NCBI GenBank assembly: GCA_900754175.1
Contig: CAAEBS010000043.1
Span: forward strand, 1 to 20,412
DNA from: Clostridia bacterium
GTDB lineage: Bacteria > Bacillota > Clostridia > Oscillospirales > CAG-272
DNA length: 20,412 nucleotides
Reading direction: 5' to 3'
The notes under the pieces are model-generated. The model was not told the DNA's origin. It did not search any database and worked only from the letters and a program-made list of their open reading frames with translations. Shown one piece after another: positions 14,472 to 20,412 of the stretch (the first letter of the stretch is position 1; each line of letters begins with the position of its first letter). Position numbers and translations under genes: made by a program.

Positions 14472-15665
14472 ATGGAATATATTTTTTCGGACAAGCTTGC
14501 CGCACTGAAGCCGTCGGCAATCCGTGAAATTTTCAAAAGTCTTACCGATCTGTCTATTATTTCGTTTGCCGCAGGCAACCCCTCGCCGGAGTCCTTTCCG
14601 GTGGAGGAACTGAAATCGCTTGCCGCCGATATTTTCACAGAGGAAGCCTCCTCTGCCCTGCAATACAGCATCACCGAGGGCTACACGCCCCTGCGGGAGG
14701 CGGTTGCACGGCGCCAGTGCGAACGCTTCGGCGCCGGCATGGTACGACAGGGCGACAGCACGCTGATCTTATCGGGCGGTCAGCAGGGGATCGAGCTTGC
14801 CTGCAAGGTCTTTTGCAACGAGGGCGACAGCGTGATCTGCGAGGATCCGAGCTTTATCGGGGCGCTGAACGCTTTCCGCTCGTGCGGGGCAAACACGGTG
14901 GGCGTTCCCATGGGGGCGGAGGGCATCGACCTTGACCGCCTGGAGGACACGCTCCGGCACACGCCACGGGCAAAGCTTCTGTACGTGATTCCCACGTTCC
15001 AGAATCCCACCGGCATCACCACCTCCCTTGCCACCCGCAAAGGACTGCTGGAGCTTGCCGGACGGTATCACATCATGATCCTGGAGGACAACCCCTACGG
15101 CGAGCTTCGCTTTTCGGGCGAGGATATTCCCACGCTGAAATCCATGGACACCGAGGGACGGGTGATCTACTGCTCTTCTTTCTCCAAAATCCTATCCGCC
15201 GGAATGCGGGTGGGCTTTGTCATCGCTCCCGGTGAAGTCGCCGCAAAAATGGTGGTCGCCAAGCAGTGCGAGGACGTCCACACCAACATCTTCTTCCAGA
15301 TGCTCTGCTACCGCTATATCACCCATTGTGACCTGAATGCGCACATCGCCGGCATCAACCGGCTTTACCGCCGCAAGTGCGGCGTCATGCTGGGCGCCAT
15401 CGACCGGTATATTCCGGCGGAGGCGGCGGAATTCACCCGTCCGGAGGGAGGACTGTTCCTGTGGGGCACCCTGCACGGGGAAAAGGATTCCACCGGATTC
15501 GTCCGCCGTGCGCTGGAAAAGAAAGTGGCGGTCGTGCCTGGCGCCACCTTCAACTGCAATCCCGCCCTGCCCTCTCCCTCGTTCCGGCTGAATTACTCCA
15601 TGCCCTCCGACGAACAGATCGAAGAGGGTATCCGGCGCCTCGGCGCACTGCTCTCCGGCAAATAA
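14472..15665 (+). CDS. PLP-dependent class I/II aminotransferase (2-aminoadipate / LysN-like group)
   Basis: This 397-residue fold-type I aminotransferase has family motifs AAGNPSPESFP (33-43), LQYSITEGYTPLREAVA (63-79), LSGGQQGIEL (100-109), PTFQNPTG (174-181, PLP-contacting Asn), EDNPYGELRF (205-214, Asp206 to the pyridine nitrogen) and CSSFSKILSAGMRVGF (234-249, PLP Lys239). The AGNP(S)PE start and GMRVG motif suit the 2-aminoadipate/kynurenine (MocR-like catalytic) group, which includes broad amino acid and aromatic transaminases; substrate cannot be read. There is no GntR DNA-binding domain. The ATG at 14472 has GGAGG at 14461-14465; the frame is open further upstream, but that region contains the promoter. 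trpS follows after 60 nt without a terminator, so the two are probably cotranscribed. Confidence 0.92.
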   Translation: MEYIFSDKLAALKPSAIREIFKSLTDLSIISFAAGNPSPESFPVEELKSLAADIFTEEASSALQYSITEGYTPLREAVARRQCERFGAGMVRQGDSTLILSGGQQGIELACKVFCNEGDSVICEDPSFIGALNAFRSCGANTVGVPMGAEGIDLDRLEDTLRHTPRAKLLYVIPTFQNPTGITTSLATRKGLLELAGRYHIMILEDNPYGELRFSGEDIPTLKSMDTEGRVIYCSSFSKILSAGMRVGFVIAPGEVAAKMVVAKQCEDVHTNIFFQMLCYRYITHCDLNAHIAGINRLYRRKCGVMLGAIDRYIPAEAAEFTRPEGGLFLWGTLHGEKDSTGFVRRALEKKVAVVPGATFNCNPALPSPSFRLNYSMPSDEQIEEGIRRLGALLSGK

Positions 15666-15725
15666 TTTCCGGCTTCCCCTTTCATTTCGACTTCAAAAAA
15701 TCATCCTATCGGAGGTATTTTCATT

Positions 15726-16724
15726 ATGTTTCAGGATCGTAAGGTCTCCTTTTCCGGCGTTCAGCCGAGCGGCAATCTGACCATCGGCAACTACCTTGGC
15801 GCCATTCAGAATTTTTCCTCTTATTCGGAGCAGTACAAGTGCTTTTACTGCGTGGCGGACGAACACGCCATCACGGTCCGGCAGGTTCCCGCCGACCTGC
15901 GCCGGCGCACCTACGAAACGCTTGCCCTCTACATGGCGTGCGGACTGGACCCCGAAAAGAACACGCTGTACGTGCAGTCCCACGTGCACGAGCACGCAGA
16001 GCTTGCCTGGATCCTCAACTGCTTCACCATGTTCGGCGAGCTGTCCCGCATGACCCAGTTCAAGGACAAGAGCGCCCGGCACGCCGACAACATCAACGCC
16101 GGACTTTTCACCTATCCCTCGCTCATGGCGGCTGACATCCTGCTGTACCAGACCGACGTGGTTCCGGTGGGCATCGACCAGAAGCAGCACGTGGAGCTTT
16201 GCCGCAACATTGCGGAGCGCTTCAATCAGCTCTACCCCGGCACCTTTACCGTGCCCGAACCGATCGTTGCCAAATCGGGCATGAAGATCATGTCGCTTGC
16301 CGAGCCGACCCGGAAAATGTCGAAATCGGACGAAAACCCGAATGCGGTGGTCTACATCCTGGACGACCGGGACACCATTATCCGCAAGTTCCGCCGTGCC
16401 GTTACCGACTCGGACACCTGCGTCCGCTTTGCCGAGGGCAAGGACGGCATCAACAACCTGATGACCATTTACGCCTGCTTCACCAAAAAGAGTATGGAGG
16501 AGATCGAGCGGGAGTTTGACGGCGTAGGCTACGGCGATTTCAAGCTGGCGGTAGGCGAGGTATGTGCCGACGCCCTGGCGCCCGTGCAGGAAAAATATTA
16601 CGCTCTGCTTGCCGACAAAGCGGGGCTGGAAGCCCAGATGAAGCGTGGCGCCGAGGAAGCGTCCTACTACGCCCGCCGCACGCTTTCCAAGGTGCAGAAG
16701 AAGCTCGGCTTTGTAAAACTCTGA
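15726..16724 (+). CDS. trpS: Tryptophan--tRNA ligase
   Basis: TrpS charges tRNA-Trp with tryptophan. The 332 residues are typical for a bacterial class Ic enzyme. The N-terminus SGVQPSGNLTIGNYLGAI carries the HIGH-type signature as TIGN (19-22). GIDQKQHVELCR (149-160) is the tryptophan/tRNA-proximal block, and KMSKS is intact at 197-201. The ATG has GGAGG at 15711-15715, 10 nt upstream. The 60-bp gap after the aminotransferase holds no convincing promoter, T-box or terminator, so expression probably comes from the promoter at 14397. No terminator follows before the transketolase promoter, so some read-through is possible. Confidence 0.97.
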   Translation: MFQDRKVSFSGVQPSGNLTIGNYLGAIQNFSSYSEQYKCFYCVADEHAITVRQVPADLRRRTYETLALYMACGLDPEKNTLYVQSHVHEHAELAWILNCFTMFGELSRMTQFKDKSARHADNINAGLFTYPSLMAADILLYQTDVVPVGIDQKQHVELCRNIAERFNQLYPGTFTVPEPIVAKSGMKIMSLAEPTRKMSKSDENPNAVVYILDDRDTIIRKFRRAVTDSDTCVRFAEGKDGINNLMTIYACFTKKSMEEIEREFDGVGYGDFKLAVGEVCADALAPVQEKYYALLADKAGLEAQMKRGAEEASYYARRTLSKVQKKLGFVKL

Positions 16725-16763
16725 GGAAAAAAGGAAAAAATCTGCCGATAATCCCGAAAGCCC

Positions 16764-16792
16764 TTGACATTTAACCCCACTTATTATATAAT
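16764..16792 (+). promoter_or_regulatory. Consensus sigma-A promoter of the transketolase genes
   Basis: TTGACA (16764-16769), a 17-bp spacer and TATAAT (16787-16792) give a perfect consensus. The expected start near 16799 leaves a leader of about 34 nt in which the only Shine-Dalgarno-like bases (AGGAAAGG, 16811-16818) are 14 nt from the start codon. Confidence 0.9.
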
Positions 16793-16832
16793 ATCCTATG
16801 TGAAATAAACAGGAAAGGCTTGGTCTATTTTC

Positions 16833-17660
16833 ATGGAACAGGAAACGCTCAACCGACTGAAAAAAACCGCCGCTCAAATCCGCCTTGATATCATCGAGGA
16901 GGTCCATGCGGCAAGCTCCGGACATCCCGGCGGCTCTCTCTCCATCGCCGACATCATTACATACCTGTATTTTCAGGAAATGAAGGTCGATCCCAAAAAT
17001 CCGAACGACCCCGACCGTGACCGTCTGGTTCTCTCCAAGGGTCACACCGCTCCCGCTCTGTACGCCGCTCTGGCGGAAAAGGGCTACTTCCCCACCGAAG
17101 AACTGAAAAAGCTCCGCCAGGTAGATTCTTTCCTGCAGGGACACCCTGATATGAAGGGCACCCCCGGCGTGGATATGTCCACCGGTTCGCTGGGACTCGG
17201 ATTCTCCTGCGCCTGCGGAATGGCGCTTGCCGCCAAGATCGACGGTAAGGACTACCGCACCTATACCATCATCGGAGACGGTGAAAGCGAAGAGGGTCAG
17301 ATCTGGGAGGCAGCCATGTTTGCCGCTCACTACAAGCTGGACAATCTGTGCGCCGTCATCGACCTGAACGGACTTCAGATCGACGGTCCCGTGACCGAGG
17401 TCATGAACCCCACCCCCCACGACAAGAAGCTGGAGGCTTTCGGCTTCCACGTCATCACCATTGACGGTCACGATTTCGACCAGATTGCCGCCGCCTTTGA
17501 GGAGGCAAAGACCGTAAAGGGCAAGCCCTGTGCGATCATCGCACACACGATAAAGGGCAAGGGCGTTTCCTTTATGGAAAACCAGGTCGGCTGGCACGGC
17601 TCCGCTCCGAACGACGAGCAGTACGCCACCGCAATTTCCGAAATCAAGGCAACCATGTAA
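16833..17660 (+). CDS. Transketolase, N-terminal (TPP pyrophosphate-binding) subunit
   Basis: Transketolase moves two-carbon ketol units between sugar phosphates in the non-oxidative pentose phosphate pathway. This 275-residue chain is the first half of a split enzyme. It has SSGHPGGSLSIADI (28-41, His31), LVLSKGHTAPALYA (66-78, His71), DMSTGSLGLGFS, and the TPP/Mg motif GDG at 148-150 through Asn179 (IDLNG). TPP also needs the partner chain, encoded 12 nt downstream. The ATG at 16833 is the only reasonable start, because the conserved region begins within a few residues, but its ribosome site is weak and distant. It has its own consensus promoter. Confidence 0.95.
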   Translation: MEQETLNRLKKTAAQIRLDIIEEVHAASSGHPGGSLSIADIITYLYFQEMKVDPKNPNDPDRDRLVLSKGHTAPALYAALAEKGYFPTEELKKLRQVDSFLQGHPDMKGTPGVDMSTGSLGLGFSCACGMALAAKIDGKDYRTYTIIGDGESEEGQIWEAAMFAAHYKLDNLCAVIDLNGLQIDGPVTEVMNPTPHDKKLEAFGFHVITIDGHDFDQIAAAFEEAKTVKGKPCAIIAHTIKGKGVSFMENQVGWHGSAPNDEQYATAISEIKATM

Positions 17661-17672
17661 GGAGGCAGAGCA

Positions 17673-18614
17673 ATGGCAGAAAAAATTGCAACCAGAGAAG
17701 CATACGGTAACGCACTTGCCGAATTCGGCAGTGAGTACGATTTCGTGGTTCTGGACGCCGACCTTGCGGCGGCGACCAAGACCGGTATTTTCAAGAAAAA
17801 ATTCCCCGAGCGCTTTTTCGACTGCGGCATCGCAGAGGGCAACATGATGTGCGTTGCGGCAGGTCTTGCCGCCGCCGGAAAGACGGTGTTCGCCTCCTCC
17901 TTTGCCATGTTCGCCGCCGGACGTGCCTTTGAGCCGATCCGGAACGCTATCGGATACCCCCACCTCAACGTAAAGATCGGCGCTACCCATGCGGGTATCA
18001 CGGTCGGTGAGGACGGCGCTACCCACCAGTGTCTGGAGGATATCGCCCTGATGCGCACCATTCCCGGTATGACGGTAATCAACCCCGCCGACGCCGTGGA
18101 GGCAAGAGCGGCGGTAAAAGCCGCTATCCTGCAAAAGGGTCCGATGTATCTCCGCTTCGGCAGACTTGCCGTTCCGGTGATCTACGACAAGGACAGCTAC
18201 CGCTTTGAGATCGGAAAAGGCGTGGTAATGACCGAAGGCTGTGACGTTGCCCTGGTGGCAACCGGCATCATGGTAAACATGGCGCTGGAAGCGGCAAAGG
18301 TTCTGGAAGAACGTGGCATCCATGCAAGAGTCATCAACATCCACACCATCAAGCCCATCGACCGTGAGCTTCTGCTCCGTGCCGCCGGCGAGTGCGGCGC
18401 CATTGTAACGGCGGAAGAGCACAACGTCATCGGCGGTCTCGGCTCCGCTGTGGCAGAGGTGGTCAGCGAAGCTTGCCCCGTGCCGGTCATCCGTCTCGGC
18501 ACAGAGGATCGCTTCGGTCACTCCGGCAAGGTTCCGCCCCTGCTTGAGATGTACGGTCTGACCGTGCAGAACCTCGTGGCAAAAGCTGAGCTTGCCGTGT
18601 CTCTGAAAAAATAA
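17673..18614 (+). CDS. Transketolase, C-terminal (pyrimidine-binding) subunit
   Basis: This 313-residue chain is the second half of the split transketolase. It carries the Pyr domain with FFDCGIAEGNMM (48-59), in which Glu55 should activate the TPP aminopyrimidine. Next are FASSFAMFAAGRAFEPIRN, GATHQCLEDIALMRTIPGMTV, and a C-terminal transketolase domain from about 185 (ALVATGIMVNMALEAAKVL, then AEEHNVIGGLGSAVAEV). The ATG has an ideal GGAGG at 17661-17665, directly after the stop of the N-subunit gene, which fits co-translation in equal amounts. A similar split occurs in DXP-synthase-like and other TPP enzymes, but the paired motifs here are those of transketolase. A hairpin lies downstream. 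Confidence 0.95.
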   Translation: MAEKIATREAYGNALAEFGSEYDFVVLDADLAAATKTGIFKKKFPERFFDCGIAEGNMMCVAAGLAAAGKTVFASSFAMFAAGRAFEPIRNAIGYPHLNVKIGATHAGITVGEDGATHQCLEDIALMRTIPGMTVINPADAVEARAAVKAAILQKGPMYLRFGRLAVPVIYDKDSYRFEIGKGVVMTEGCDVALVATGIMVNMALEAAKVLEERGIHARVINIHTIKPIDRELLLRAAGECGAIVTAEEHNVIGGLGSAVAEVVSEACPVPVIRLGTEDRFGHSGKVPPLLEMYGLTVQNLVAKAELAVSLKK

Positions 18615-18624
18615 TTTTATTTAC

Positions 18625-18667
18625 GGGGCTGTCCCGATGCTGTTCAGACCGGCATCCGGACAGCCCC
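18625..18667 (+). terminator. Long hairpin between transketolase and the beta-helix gene
   Basis: GGGGCTGTCC (18625-18634) pairs with GGACAGCCCC (18658-18667). After a C-C mismatch, GATGC pairs with GCATC over an 11-base loop. There is no T-tract after it, so intrinsic termination may be partial. It begins 10 bp after the transketolase stop. Confidence 0.5.
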
Positions 18668-18701
18668 TCTGTCCATTTATCACGAAACGGAGGATCTTCC
18701 C

Positions 18702-20282
18702 ATGCAGACGATCACCATTCCCGCAGACGGCAAAAACGCCACCCCAAGGGTCACAGACGCTATCCGGAAACTCACGGCAACAGGCGAGGAAGCGCTTCTG
18801 CGCTTTGAGCCGGGAGAATACCGCTTTTACAAGGAGGGCGCCCACGTTGCCCCTTTCTTCCCCTCCAACAACGCATCGGGGGAAAAGCGGGTGATCTTTC
18901 CCCTGCTCGGCTGTAAAAACCTGACGGTGGACGGCGGCGGAGCGGACTTTCTGTTCTGCGACCGGGTGTTCCCTTTTATCCTGCAGAACTGCGAAAATAT
19001 CGCGCTGAAAAACTTTACCATGGATTTTTCCTTTCCCCGTCATTGTCAGGGAACCGTCACTGCCTGCGACGAAGAAGGATTCTCCCTGCGCATGGAGGAG
19101 CCGTTCCGGAACTATGAAGTTCGGGAGGGTAATATCCTCTTTCATACCGGAAGCGATATCATCTCCACCGCCGACAAAAAGCTGTTTTTCCAGGATCTTA
19201 CCGACCACTCGGTGCGGGTCGCTTATCTGTTTGCCGGCGACTGCCGGGACTGTGACGAAGGTCTTGCCGCACCGCTGATGCGCACCGACGCCTCGAACAC
19301 CGGCGACGGACTGCATTTCCGTTATCGTCCGGACAGCTTCCGCAACCGCTACGGCGTAGGCGATACCGTGTTTATCGGCAACGACGAAAACCGTGAAAAC
19401 GACATGATCTTCTGCGAATTTTCCGAAAACCTGCGCTTTGAAAACATCCGGATGTTCCGGGGAGCGGGCATGGGAATCATCGCCCAGATCTGCCGCAACA
19501 TCACGGTGCAGAAAGTTCAGATTGCCCCCCGCAACCCCGACGACCTGCTCTCCATTACCGCCGACGGCATCCACGCCGTCAACTGCTCCGGTCAGTTCAC
19601 GATCCGGGACTGCCACATCGACCGCTCGATCGACGATGCAATCAATATTCACGGCGCCTATTTCGCCGTAAACAACATTCCTGACGCCCATACCGTACAG
19701 ATCGGCTACCGTCACCCCGAACAGGAGGGGCTGATTCCCTGCCTTGCAGGCGACCTTCTGCACGTCAGCGACCCCGACACACTGGAGGAACGTGGACAGG
19801 TACGGGTCCGGGAGGTCCGGTACACCCCCGACCGGAAAGACGTCCGCCTCATTTTTGACCGGGATATCGGGGATTTGCTCCGGGTGGGCAGTCTGCTGGA
19901 AAATCCCGACCGGATGCCGGACATCCTGCTGGAGGGCAACACCGTCGTCGCCTGTCCGCATATCCTGCTCTCCTCCTCCGGAAAAACGGTGGTGCGCCGC
20001 AACCGCCTGTCGCTCACCTATAACGACATTGCAGCGCACGACGCCCTGGGCTACTGGTACGAATCCGGTGTGATCGGCGAAATGATCCTCACCGACAACG
20101 ACTTTGAAAATCCCGCCGGAAAGCGGATTCTTCTGGACACCCACCGGCACAAGACCACCGCCCGCCGTCATGGCAGACTGGTGATCGAAAACAACCGCTT
20201 CCGTGCCGCACAGACCGATTTTCTCTGTGCGGAAGCCCTGGAAGAACTGGTCGTAAAGGGAAACCGCTTTTCCCTTACCTGA
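18702..20282 (+). CDS. Right-handed beta-helix protein, GH110-like (alpha-1,3-galactosidase family)
   Basis: This 526-residue protein has the repeated short strands of a right-handed parallel beta-helix, such as NLTVDGGGADFLFC, NIALKNFTMDFS, NLRFENIRMFRG, NITVQKVQIAP and ELVVKGNRFSLT. The block SITADGIHAVNCSG (284-297) followed by IDRSIDDAINIHGAYF (306-321) closely resembles the conserved centre of GH110 alpha-1,3-galactosidases, with the Asp311-Asp312 pair. GH110 enzymes remove alpha-1,3-galactose, including from blood-group B-type glycans; that activity is inferred here. There is no signal peptide, lipobox or membrane segment, so the protein is predicted cytoplasmic and would act on imported oligosaccharides. 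The ATG has GGAGG at 18689-18693. No clear promoter separates it from the transketolase genes. GH28-like or other beta-helix enzymes are alternatives. Confidence 0.75.
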   Translation: MQTITIPADGKNATPRVTDAIRKLTATGEEALLRFEPGEYRFYKEGAHVAPFFPSNNASGEKRVIFPLLGCKNLTVDGGGADFLFCDRVFPFILQNCENIALKNFTMDFSFPRHCQGTVTACDEEGFSLRMEEPFRNYEVREGNILFHTGSDIISTADKKLFFQDLTDHSVRVAYLFAGDCRDCDEGLAAPLMRTDASNTGDGLHFRYRPDSFRNRYGVGDTVFIGNDENRENDMIFCEFSENLRFENIRMFRGAGMGIIAQICRNITVQKVQIAPRNPDDLLSITADGIHAVNCSGQFTIRDCHIDRSIDDAINIHGAYFAVNNIPDAHTVQIGYRHPEQEGLIPCLAGDLLHVSDPDTLEERGQVRVREVRYTPDRKDVRLIFDRDIGDLLRVGSLLENPDRMPDILLEGNTVVACPHILLSSSGKTVVRRNRLSLTYNDIAAHDALGYWYESGVIGEMILTDNDFENPAGKRILLDTHRHKTTARRHGRLVIENNRFRAAQTDFLCAEALEELVVKGNRFSLT

Positions 20283-20287
20283 AAAAA

Positions 20288-20328
20288 GGGGGTGTAAAAA
20301 AACTCAAAATGAGTTTTTTTACACCCCC
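20288..20328. terminator. 19-bp perfect hairpin after the beta-helix gene
   Basis: GGGGGTGTAAAAAAACTCA (20288-20306) pairs perfectly with 20310-20328 over an AAA loop. Seven As and seven Ts lie inside the stem, so termination could occur at the internal U-tract after the short CTCA/TGAG core forms, in either direction. It starts 5 bp after the stop codon. Confidence 0.75.
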
Positions 20329-20342
20329 GACGACATTGGTCT

Positions 20343-20412
20343 CGGCGGCTAAACGCCGCCGTTTTGCCACTAAAAAGTCAAAAAGACAAGTCATAGGCGG
20401 CAAAAACGACCA
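20343..20412. repeat. Palindromic sequence of unknown nature at the right window edge
   Basis: CGGCGGC (20343-20349) and GCCGCCG (20355-20361) form a 7-bp stem with a TAAAC loop, followed by TTTTGCC. A related GGCGGCAAAA segment occurs at 20396-20405, and TGGTC (20338-20342 region) recurs inverted as GACCA at the very end. It may be an intergenic repeat cut by the window; no gene is visible. Confidence 0.35.

Noticed and set aside
15666..15725. A T-box riboswitch upstream of trpS
   Set aside because: The gap is only 60 bp and shows no specifier stem, T-box sequence or terminator.
15693..18521. A 942-codon open frame on the minus strand opposite trpS and transketolase
   Set aside because: It covers three well-supported genes in antisense and crosses their promoters; no family resemblance is visible.
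1..20412. tRNA, rRNA, CRISPR, transposase or phage genes
   Set aside because: Gaps between genes were read on both strands; no cloverleaf, spaced direct-repeat array or mobile-element protein was found.

Overview
The window looks like the chromosome of a GC-rich member of the Clostridia (Bacillota), most likely an uncultured gut relative of the Oscillospiraceae/Ruminococcaceae; the family placement is inference. Supporting signs are the miaB - ricA-like - mutS - mutL gene order known from Bacillota, a transketolase split into two genes, strong GGAGG ribosome binding sites, and consensus sigma-A promoters in AT-rich gaps between GC-rich genes. No tRNA, rRNA, CRISPR array, transposase or phage structural gene is visible.

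Layout. Positions 1-5973 (minus strand) form a tRNA-modification and mismatch-repair operon: promoter, miaB, a YlbF/RicA-family gene with a cysteine tail, mutS, and mutL, which runs off the left edge. Positions 5998-8650 hold an AraC-type regulator and a divergent glucuronate isomerase gene (uxaC), followed by a hairpin-rich intergenic element and a terminator. Positions 8662-9969 (minus) hold a lactaldehyde reductase-like iron alcohol dehydrogenase (fucO) with its own promoter. Positions 10081-13271 (minus) hold serC and serA under a consensus promoter, then a strong terminator, and immediately behind it a small alarmone synthetase gene with no promoter of its own that I can see.

Positions 13324-14396 (minus) hold a two-gene unit: a Dabb-domain protein and an unrecognised 207-residue protein whose layout resembles ThyX but which lacks the ThyX catalytic motif. 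Divergent from it, 14397-16724 (plus) carries a class I/II aminotransferase and trpS. The two divergent promoters meet back to back in an 18-bp perfect palindrome. Positions 16764-18614 (plus) hold the two transketolase subunits, and 18702-20282 (plus) holds an intracellular right-handed beta-helix protein resembling GH110 alpha-galactosidases. The right edge has a 19-bp perfect hairpin and the start of another palindromic sequence.

The genes fit a saccharolytic anaerobe: uronate and possibly deoxysugar catabolism, non-oxidative pentose phosphate chemistry, glycan hydrolysis, serine synthesis and ordinary housekeeping. No defence system or large novel cassette is seen. The most unusual items are the ThyX-like protein, the palindrome shared by two divergent promoters, the alarmone synthetase behind the ser terminator, and the hairpin cluster after uxaC.
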